NCBI GenBank assembly: GCA_020444515.1
Contig: JAHLKX010000002.1
Location: 608,817-672,816, forward strand
DNA: 64,000 nucleotides
Origin: Bacteroidota bacterium
GTDB lineage: Bacteria > Bacteroidota > Bacteroidia > Bacteroidales > JAADJA01
Reading direction: 5' to 3'
The stretch's first letter is position 1. The number at the start of each line of letters is the position of its first letter. Of this stretch, positions 57,577 to 64,000 are shown in pieces. The notes beneath the pieces are model-generated. The model did not search any database. It was not told where the DNA came from and saw only the letters and a program-made list of their open reading frames with translations. The position numbers and the translations under genes are program-made.

Positions 57577-60573
57577 ATGGCATATAGGTTTGTATTATTT
57601 TTATTGTTGTTTTTATATTTATTTCAAATCTTTGGTCAGGTTGCTAATGAAATGATAGGACCTGATGCCATTAATTCATATCAGCACCTTCAGGAATTGG
57701 ATGTCACAATCAGAATTGATTCCCTAAACGAATTGGCAGAGTCCATAAGCCGCGATAATCCTGATAGTTGCATCGCGGTTGCTTCCGAAGCAAAATTCGT
57801 ATCAGTAAATGAGGATTACCAAAAAGGTATTGCGGATGCCTCTTTAAATATGGGAAATGCGTATTTCTATCTTGACAGCCTTAAACTTTCGATTACCAAT
57901 TACCTGAATGCATTACGGATTTATGAAGCTCTTGGGCCAAGTATTGAAAGAGGTTATACACTAGAAGTGATGCAAACACTTAACTTAATGGTGGGGAAAT
58001 TTGAGAAAGCTAAAAAATACGGGAGACAAGCATTAAAAGATTTTGTTAAACTTGAGAAGCATAGATTGCAGTGTTGGACACTCATAAACTTATCAAGGAT
58101 ATGCACTGAAAATCAAGAATATGATTCGGCAAATTTCTATCAGGACAGTGTTTTAAGTATTCTTAAAATATATCCTGATGATGTGATTAGATCCCACGTT
58201 TACTTTCATAAAGCATGGGGAACTAATTTAGCAAACGATTCTGCTATTGCCTGGTTCAACAAAGCTCTCCAACTTGATACAATACAACCTCTACTTAAAG
58301 CGATGGTATTGAATAACTTGGGATTTGTCTATCATGCCAAAGGCGGAGCTAAAAATTTTGAAACGGCGAGGGAGTGTTATTTAGAAGCATTGCTTTTAAT
58401 TGGGAGTCAGAAAACATATGCTGCAGTTGTTCTCTGGAATTACAGAGGTTTAGCTGAAATAGCATACGATTTGGGCCAATATGACAAGGCGATACAACTC
58501 CTTAAAAAAGGAGTATCTGAGGAAAAAAGAAGAATGTCTGACTATTCGATAAGAAATTATGTAAATCCAATTGATATAATATTAGATAGGTACTACAATA
58601 GATGGGGATTTCGTGAAGCATATGCGCTTTTGTATGATATTTATATTGCTATTGATGATTCAGCAAAAGCACTCTCATGTTATATCGTTAAGGAAAAAAT
58701 AAATAATGAAATTGTTCAGACCGAAAACAATAGACTGTTGGCATTACTCGAAGCGGAGTCTGAGAATGAAAAGACATTAAATCAGGTCTCTTTATTGGCT
58801 AAAGAGAATAGGATTAAGAATCTACAGATAAACCGTTCGAAAACAATAATATATGGTCTTGGTGCGATGCTTCTTATCATTATTTTGGTGGGGTTCATTT
58901 TTATCAGACAAAGAAGAATAAAGATGATGCTTAAAGAACAGAAGCTGCAATTTGATCTTGAACTGGAAAAAAGAGAAAAAGAAAAACTGATGGAACTGGA
59001 TAGTATGAAATCCCGCTTCTTTGCTAATATTTCCCATGAATTCAGGACCCCATTAACCCTGATCTTAGGTCCGATTGATAAAATCAAAGCATCTGTTTCT
59101 TCTGATTTGAGTACTGATCTCGATATTATTAAAAGAAATGCGCTGCGCCTGCATCGACTAATAACAAGTTTACTGAACCTTTCAAAACTGGAATCGGGGA
59201 AGTTACAATTATATATCTCAGAGATAAACCTTGTTAAAACAACTGGGCTTTATCTAAAATCCTTTGAATCCTTGGCCAGGGAACGTGAAATTAAGCTGGA
59301 ATTTGATAGTGAAGCAGGTGATATTTTTGTGTTTGTAGATGTTGAAAAGTTTGAAAGAATACTATTTAATTTACTTTCAAATGCTTTCAAGTTTACTCCT
59401 AGAAACGGCATTATTAAAGTGAAGATTGAGAAACATCAGGATGAGTTAGGTGTGACGATAACTGTTTCTGATACTGGTCCTGGTATACCACCAGATAAGG
59501 TACCTTTTGTGTTCGATCGTTTTTATCAGGTTTCTGATAGTGATACCAGGACAGATGAAGGCACCGGTATTGGACTTGCTCTCGCAAAGGAGTATGTTGA
59601 ACTCCATCATGGTGATATTAAGGTGGATAGTGTTGAAGGTCGAGGATCAGCATTTATTGTTACATTTCTTTTAGGAAAAGATCATTTTAAGCCCGAAGAA
59701 TTTAAAGAGATTAATCTCGGAGGAATTATTCAGCCTGATATCGCAGAATTATCATCTGGATATCCAGCTGGAATTGATATCAAGAAAGTAAATGATGATA
59801 AATTTCCATTGATATTGGTGGTAGAAGATAATCGAGATCTTCGGTCATATATTAAAAGCATCATGGCAGAAAACTACTCTGTAATTGAAGCTAGCAACGG
59901 CAAGGAGGGATTGGAAATGGCTATAGGAAACCTACCTGATCTTGTAATCAGTGATGTCATGATGCCTGAAATGAATGGATATGATCTATGCAAAGAGCTT
60001 AAGACCAGTGAATTGACCAGTCATATTCCTGTAATATTACTTACTGCAAAAGCTTCTAAAGAAAACAAAATAGAAGGATTGGAAACCGGAGCGGATGATT
60101 TTATTACAAAACCTTTTGACCAACAGGAATTGTTCGTCCGGATTGAGAATATTATCACACAGAGGGAGAAATTAAAAAAGAAGTTCTCCAGGCTTGTTAT
60201 TAATTCTTGGCCTGGAAAGAATATCGACACAGAGGATTCTGATATAAATTCCATGGATCAGAAATTCATGAACAAAATACTTTCTTATCTATCTGAAAAC
60301 ATTTCTGATCCTGATATCACTGTTGATACACTAAGCAGTATCTCGAATATCAGCAGTCGCCAGCTGCACAGGAAAATTATTGCACTTACCGGTGAAACGC
60401 CAAATAAATTAATACGGAAAGTCAGGTTAAATTATGCTGCGGATTTACTAAAAAAGAAAGCGGGAAATGTGGCAGAAATTGCCTATGAAGTTGGCTTTAA
60501 TAATCTTTCCTGGTTTTCAAAATGTTTCAAGGAAGAATTTGGTTTCCTACCTTCAGATCTGCTGAATGACTGA
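57577..60573 (+). CDS. TPR-type hybrid two-component regulator (TPR sensor, kinase, receiver, AraC)
   Basis: 998 residues from ATG 57577, where the signal peptide starts (MAYRFVLFLLLFLYLFQIFG); an in-frame GTG at 57520 would add 19 residues. TPR-like repeats fill about 55-390. A membrane helix (about 424-443) and a coiled linker lead to HisKA with H487 in 'ANISHEFRTP'. Then come HATPase ('FNLLSNAFKFTP', 'DTGPGIPPDK'), a receiver with D793 in 'VISDVMMPE' and Lys in 'ITKPFDQQEL', and an AraC domain ('IAYEVGFNNLSWFSKCFKEE'). It is a paralogue of the regulator at 27817. The stop codon lies inside the first copy of a 21-bp direct repeat that fronts the next gene, so regulator and probable target are physically linked. 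All phosphotransfer residues are present. Confidence 0.94.
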   Translation: MAYRFVLFLLLFLYLFQIFGQVANEMIGPDAINSYQHLQELDVTIRIDSLNELAESISRDNPDSCIAVASEAKFVSVNEDYQKGIADASLNMGNAYFYLDSLKLSITNYLNALRIYEALGPSIERGYTLEVMQTLNLMVGKFEKAKKYGRQALKDFVKLEKHRLQCWTLINLSRICTENQEYDSANFYQDSVLSILKIYPDDVIRSHVYFHKAWGTNLANDSAIAWFNKALQLDTIQPLLKAMVLNNLGFVYHAKGGAKNFETARECYLEALLLIGSQKTYAAVVLWNYRGLAEIAYDLGQYDKAIQLLKKGVSEEKRRMSDYSIRNYVNPIDIILDRYYNRWGFREAYALLYDIYIAIDDSAKALSCYIVKEKINNEIVQTENNRLLALLEAESENEKTLNQVSLLAKENRIKNLQINRSKTIIYGLGAMLLIIILVGFIFIRQRRIKMMLKEQKLQFDLELEKREKEKLMELDSMKSRFFANISHEFRTPLTLILGPIDKIKASVSSDLSTDLDIIKRNALRLHRLITSLLNLSKLESGKLQLYISEINLVKTTGLYLKSFESLAREREIKLEFDSEAGDIFVFVDVEKFERILFNLLSNAFKFTPRNGIIKVKIEKHQDELGVTITVSDTGPGIPPDKVPFVFDRFYQVSDSDTRTDEGTGIGLALAKEYVELHHGDIKVDSVEGRGSAFIVTFLLGKDHFKPEEFKEINLGGIIQPDIAELSSGYPAGIDIKKVNDDKFPLILVVEDNRDLRSYIKSIMAENYSVIEASNGKEGLEMAIGNLPDLVISDVMMPEMNGYDLCKELKTSELTSHIPVILLTAKASKENKIEGLETGADDFITKPFDQQELFVRIENIITQREKLKKKFSRLVINSWPGKNIDTEDSDINSMDQKFMNKILSYLSENISDPDITVDTLSSISNISSRQLHRKIIALTGETPNKLIRKVRLNYAADLLKKKAGNVAEIAYEVGFNNLSWFSKCFKEEFGFLPSDLLND

Positions 60574-60632
60574 TTTCTGTTAGTGATTGTCAGATATCTG
60601 TTAGACATTACCTCCCCTGATAACTAATTTTA
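60569..60632 (+). promoter_or_regulatory. Promoter with 21-bp-period direct repeat operator for the BNR T9SS gene
   Basis: TCTGTTAG occurs at 60576-60583 and again exactly 21 bp on at 60597-60604. The full 21-mers 60569-60589 and 60590-60610 match at about 15 positions. A -7-like box TAATTTTA (60625-60632) follows 20 bp after the second core. The first copy overlaps the stop codon of the HTCS gene. Period and spacing match the promoters at 5220, 6787 and 27709. Confidence 0.6.
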
Positions 60633-60736
60633 TGGTGTAATTGTTTCCCGATTTATTGCATGATTTTAAATCAGCAGTATTTCAGTGTTAAACCAATAAA
60701 ATCATGAAATATCAGAATTTAGAAACATTCAACATT

Positions 60737-62611
60737 ATGAAAAAACCACTACTCATAATTGTCCTGCTGACCATAATGGCAGCAGCAATGACACAGGAAA
60801 GGGTTCTCCTGCCAAAAGAACTATTTAATTATGCTGTAAAAACCAGTTGGAATGATCCTCAAAATACTAGTAGCGCGGATCAGAATTTCAGCCCATTTGT
60901 TAAAAATTCCAGTGCTCTTGCACCTTCAGAACAGGTCATTGGAAAAACATTATATGACCTGCAGTCTAGTAATTCGCTCCAAAACCGCATTTACCGTTAT
61001 GATGATGGATGCATAGGTGCAGTATGGACAAGGGGAATGGATCAACCTGGCTTCCCGGACAGGGGAACCGGCTATAATTATTACGATGGTTCTGAATGGG
61101 GGCCCATGCCTGAAAGCAGAATTGAAAGTATCAGAACCGGATGGCCAACGTATGCACCATTGGGACTAGATGGAGAAATTGTTATGTGCCATGGCGGTCC
61201 AAGTTGGACGCTTCTTAAATTGACCAGGGAAACAAGGGGAATTGGTGATTGGACGGAAGGTTATTTCTCTTACAGTTTCGGACCCGATATTATTGCTAAA
61301 CCAAGGATTATTACAGCCGGTCCTAACCATAATTCAATCCACCTGATCGCAATTTCATTCAATGAATATCTGGGGCAGCAAAATGCGCTTGTTTATTCAA
61401 GGTCACAAGATGGTGGATTAAGCTGGAATATTGAAAATTCAGTGTTGGAAGAAACAGGAATTGATGATTATACTACCATATTTGGCGACACCTATGTTTG
61501 GGCGGATGAAAGAAACGGAACAATAGCGTTTTTGTGCGGATCAGCCTTATATGACCTGTTCATTATGAAGTCAACGGATGATGGTGATACCTGGGAGAAA
61601 AAAATCATATGGGAACATCCTTATCCTTTATTTGATTGGAACACCACAATTACCGACACTTTCTTTTGTGTGGACAATTCTGCGAGCATTGCTTTAGATT
61701 CTGATGGAAAAGCACATGTCGCATACGGGATCAGCAGGGCATTGCATGATACTCCTGGGAATGTATATTGGTCATTTAAATTCGTCGATGGCATTGGATA
61801 TTGGAATGAAGACATGGAGACGTTCTCAAGCGACTTGGATGCATTGGCCCCTCCAGGATATGGATTTGTTAATTCTGAAATGATCATTGACTACAACTAT
61901 ATCGGATGGATGCAGGATGTTAACGGGAATGGCACCATTGACCTGAACGATGATTTGCTCTATTACATGGATCAATTGGGGCCATCTACCATGCCAGCTA
62001 TCTCTATAGATGAACAGGATCGAATATTCGTCCTGTTTGCCTCAACAACGGAAACATACGAATATGATCTGTACAACTACAAGCATATTTGGGGTAGGGC
62101 TTACGAAAATGGAGTTTGGAATCCTTTTGTTGACCTTACTGCAGATATCTCCCATATTTTTGATGAATGTATTTATCCACAGATCGTTTCCTGCTCTGAC
62201 CAGAATATTCATTATATTTACAATGCTGATGGAATCCCCGGGCTTGGTTGTAATGATTTCCATAATTATATAGAGAATAGGATTTTCTATGCAGCAACGC
62301 CTAAGTCTGACTTTGGTGTTGGTGTTGGATTGCCTGAAGATAATCATACTGTGAGGCAGGCACTTGAGGTGTATCCTAACCCTGTAGATGGTATATTAAT
62401 CCTTAATTATTATTTAAATACCGAATCTCTGGTCAAAGTACAATTAGTTGATGGCCGTGGATCGATAATTGAAATAAGAGAACTTGGATCTAAGCATGCT
62501 GGCAGGCATCTGGAAAAATTTAACCTATCCCATCTGCCCGAAGGCGTTTACCTGCTAAAGCTGCAAGCGGGAAATGTTGTGGAAACAGATAAGATCATCA
62601 TTCAGAAATAA
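60737..62611 (+). CDS. Secreted BNR-repeat protein with T9SS sorting domain
   Basis: 624 residues from ATG 60737, where the signal peptide begins (MKKPLLIIVLLTIMAAAMTQ); an ATG at 60704 in the same frame would add 11 residues. Residues of about 50-530 look like a sialidase-type beta-propeller with Asp-box motifs 'SQDGGLSWNIEN' and 'STDDGDTWEKKI', plus 'VLFASTTETYEYDL' blades. The Arg triad of true sialidases could not be assigned, so catalysis is not claimed. The last 80 residues ('LEVYPNPVDGILILNYYLNT' to 'GNVVETDKIIIQK') form a type A T9SS sorting domain. It lies 163 bp after an HTCS gene and behind a 21-bp direct repeat, and is that regulator's likely target. Surface binding of a glycan or protein is the best guess. 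Confidence 0.9.
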   Translation: MKKPLLIIVLLTIMAAAMTQERVLLPKELFNYAVKTSWNDPQNTSSADQNFSPFVKNSSALAPSEQVIGKTLYDLQSSNSLQNRIYRYDDGCIGAVWTRGMDQPGFPDRGTGYNYYDGSEWGPMPESRIESIRTGWPTYAPLGLDGEIVMCHGGPSWTLLKLTRETRGIGDWTEGYFSYSFGPDIIAKPRIITAGPNHNSIHLIAISFNEYLGQQNALVYSRSQDGGLSWNIENSVLEETGIDDYTTIFGDTYVWADERNGTIAFLCGSALYDLFIMKSTDDGDTWEKKIIWEHPYPLFDWNTTITDTFFCVDNSASIALDSDGKAHVAYGISRALHDTPGNVYWSFKFVDGIGYWNEDMETFSSDLDALAPPGYGFVNSEMIIDYNYIGWMQDVNGNGTIDLNDDLLYYMDQLGPSTMPAISIDEQDRIFVLFASTTETYEYDLYNYKHIWGRAYENGVWNPFVDLTADISHIFDECIYPQIVSCSDQNIHYIYNADGIPGLGCNDFHNYIENRIFYAATPKSDFGVGVGLPEDNHTVRQALEVYPNPVDGILILNYYLNTESLVKVQLVDGRGSIIEIRELGSKHAGRHLEKFNLSHLPEGVYLLKLQAGNVVETDKIIIQK

Positions 62612-62877
62612 CTTGACAATTGAAATTACAGAATGCAGTATGGAAATAAACCTGCTGCATCAAACATTAAAATGAATCCTTTGTGATCTTCGTAAACAAT
62701 GACAAAATTTTCCCGAATTGGCAACTTTGAAGGGGAGAAGTGTTGAATGCTGGAAGTGAGAAGTCATCTCATTTACAGGAAAAAGACAGTTCATTCAAAG
62801 GACACCAATAAAGTGAATGTAGCGCGTATACATCTCCTTCGAACATCTAATATTGTTAAATCGCCTAATTGCTCAAT
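62612..62877. other. Intergenic stretch with no recognisable feature
   Basis: The 640-bp gap between 62611 and 63252 begins here. I see no gene, hairpin or promoter with confidence in this part. Weak short open frames on both strands have no family resemblance. Confidence 0.5.
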
Positions 62878-62907
62878 AAAAAAGCTTCGCATCCGCGAAG
62901 CTTTTTT
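62878..62907. terminator. Bidirectional terminator hairpin
   Basis: AAAAAAGCTTCGC (62878-62890) pairs with GCGAAGCTTTTTT (62895-62907) around a 4-base loop. The A/T tails work on both strands. It is about 270 bp past the BNR gene, the only strong hairpin in the gap. Confidence 0.88.
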
Positions 62908-62908
62908 C

Positions 62909-62938
62909 GTGGGCCCACCAGGACCAGTCTTATTTTCT
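62909..62938 (+). repeat. tRNA-3'-end-like repeat, copy 2
   Basis: GTGGGCCCACCAGGAC (62909-62924) then TATTTTCT (62931-62938), in the same orientation as copy 1 at 57388-57417 and again directly behind a terminator. The two copies bracket 5.5 kb carrying the HTCS and its BNR target. No integrase gene is present. Confidence 0.7.
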
Positions 62939-63251
62939 AATACACTGAATAACAATAATCTAAAAATTACTAAATCAAAAACAGGATAAAATTCAGGGTA
63001 AAATGTTTGGCAGTAAATTTTATTACATTTTGGCTCTAATTTAGTGCTGAATTTTGATGCATTTTGTGACTGTAATTTTGCATCAGCTTCAACAGTTTGT
63101 ATCTTAGTATATTTTAAATATTTAATCCAGTGGATTCTCCATATCCTGTGCATGCGCAAGAAACAATAATTTATTTTTATGAATAGGATGTTCCCTTCAT
63201 AATGAACCACATTACCCAATATCTGTTTTAGTTAAGAATTAAAATCAATCC
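62939..63251. other. Leader region of the lipoprotein gene
   Basis: No gene is supported here. TGATGCA and TGCATCA form a 7-bp inverted repeat around 63054-63081, separated by about 14 bases, and may be an operator. No clear TAnnTTTG box was found. Confidence 0.35.
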
Positions 63252-64000
63252 ATGAAAAGACTACTATTTGTTTCATCGTTATTAATATTGATGATTTCAG
63301 CCTGTAAAAAGGAAAAAGATAATTTGCTTACAGCGAATGCCGGTGCCGATCAGACGGTTGTACCTCTGGAATTAGTTGAGCTAAATGGGACCGCTACTTC
63401 AAGTAATGAAGGATATTCAATTCTTTGGAGCTACGATGGAGATGTCCCTGAAGAGGAAATCAAATTTCAGGATGTCAATACCCTCACGCCCAACTTTATT
63501 CCACCCGTACCGGGCTTGTATATATTCACGCTTACCATAAGCCTTGATGGCCAATCCAATTCTGATATTGTTAAGGTTGAAGCAGTAGGGGCCCTCGATA
63601 TTGGTGGAACATTAAGCGAAAACCTGGTGTTGAAAAACCTGGAGCCGGATCCTGAAAAACCGGATTATATGATCTCCTCCGATCTGGTCGTTCCCTCTGG
63701 CATATCATGTACAATTGAAGACGATGGCGTAGTCATTCAGGTGCAGGAAAATACGGGTATTGTGATTGAGCAGGGGGGCAAGTTTTCGAATTATGATGCC
63801 ATGACTGGCCAGGGTTTTGAAACGCTTTTCAAATCTGCAAATGGATGGAAAGGGATCCTGGTTCAGGGAGGGACGCTATCACTCCAGAATGCACGCCTTG
63901 AAATGGCCGGTCAATCAGCATTCGCTTCGTATTCGGAGAAGGGAGCGGTCATTCTTACGGCAGGATCTATTCTTGAGCATAACTTTTCCAATAACGTATA
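63252..64000 (+). CDS. Surface lipoprotein with PKD-like and beta-helix domains (3' end outside window)
   Basis: The frame opens at ATG 63252 and runs past the window edge, so 249 codons are visible. It has a lipoprotein signal, MKRLLFVSSLLILMISACKK, with the lipid-accepting Cys at residue 18. Residues of about 27-110 ('ANAGADQTVVPLELVELNGT', 'PPVPGLYIFTLTISLDG') match the PKD/REJ-like 'NAGADQTV' immunoglobulin fold. From about residue 118 a right-handed beta-helix begins ('VVIQVQENTGIVIEQGGKFS', 'GWKGILVQGGTLSLQNARLE'), the pattern of secreted parallel beta-helix lipoproteins in Bacteroidota. The Cys is followed by Lys-Lys-Glu-Lys, and charged residues just after the Cys occur in surface-export signals of this phylum. 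The full length cannot be known. Confidence 0.87.
   Translation, partial: MKRLLFVSSLLILMISACKKEKDNLLTANAGADQTVVPLELVELNGTATSSNEGYSILWSYDGDVPEEEIKFQDVNTLTPNFIPPVPGLYIFTLTISLDGQSNSDIVKVEAVGALDIGGTLSENLVLKNLEPDPEKPDYMISSDLVVPSGISCTIEDDGVVIQVQENTGIVIEQGGKFSNYDAMTGQGFETLFKSANGWKGILVQGGTLSLQNARLEMAGQSAFASYSEKGAVILTAGSILEHNFSNNV

Noticed and set aside
62791..63219. 142-codon minus-strand open frame in the gap before the lipoprotein gene
   Set aside because: It reads through the terminator hairpin and the tRNA-like repeat ('GPGGPTKKASRMRSFF'), has no domain, and crosses the leader region of the plus-strand gene.

Overview
The window is a piece of a Bacteroidota chromosome. The evidence is T9SS-type C-terminal sorting domains, AraC-ending hybrid two-component regulators, FISUMP domains, the 'PPQAFKYQ' and 'GVGIN..PDPSAILDVKS' surface-protein heads, and promoter -7 boxes resembling TAnnTTTG. 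Composition is AT-rich by eye. No rRNA, tRNA, CRISPR array, transposase or phage replication gene was seen, and the order or genus cannot be fixed from this sequence. Almost every gene encodes either a secreted or surface repeat protein or a membrane-spanning sensor-regulator.

Layout. 1-5284 (minus): three tandem paralogues with YadA-like heads and C-terminal S74 self-cleaving chaperones, the last one cut by the window edge. 5305-6764: a beta-propeller T9SS protein broken by a one-base frameshift. 6897-12402: a hybrid two-component regulator (HTCS), a DUF4143-type ATPase, and a decayed second copy of the HTCS 3' end. 12562-18065: a jelly-roll/PKD protein and a C10 cysteine protease, separated by a decayed dockerin-like remnant. 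18244-27650: a tight six-gene operon (four fibre-like proteins, one BNR propeller protein, one dockerin-like protein), with a TPR-HTCS (27817-30747) upstream and a strong terminator at its end. 30919-38205: a 2,428-residue mosaic beta-helix protein, preceded by a TPR-AraC regulator. 40656-47821: a second beta-helix protein and a two-gene FISUMP/sorting-domain operon, preceded by a LytTR response regulator and a LytS-type reg_prop sensor kinase. 52536-54184: a short dockerin-like protein and a small zinc-ribbon membrane protein. From 54412 genes run on the plus strand: a class III adenylate cyclase fused to TPRs, a TPR-HTCS, a BNR T9SS protein, and a partial beta-helix lipoprotein.

How it fits together. 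The main observation is a repeated regulator-plus-surface-protein arrangement. Four promoters (before 5198, 6764, 27650 and 60704/60737, each downstream of an HTCS gene or HTCS remnant) carry a direct repeat with exactly 21-bp period, lying 18-20 bp upstream of a TAnnTTTG-like box. The repeat sequence differs between loci, except that the promoters at 5198 and 6764 share one. This suggests that each AraC-type HTCS directly controls its neighbouring surface-protein cassette. A second theme is a C-terminal module of about 225-245 residues, ending in two dockerin/EF-hand-like loops, present in five proteins here and in one decayed remnant. No SusC/SusD pair or recognisable polysaccharide-degrading enzyme is present, so the region reads as an adhesin and surface-structure island rather than a polysaccharide utilisation locus.
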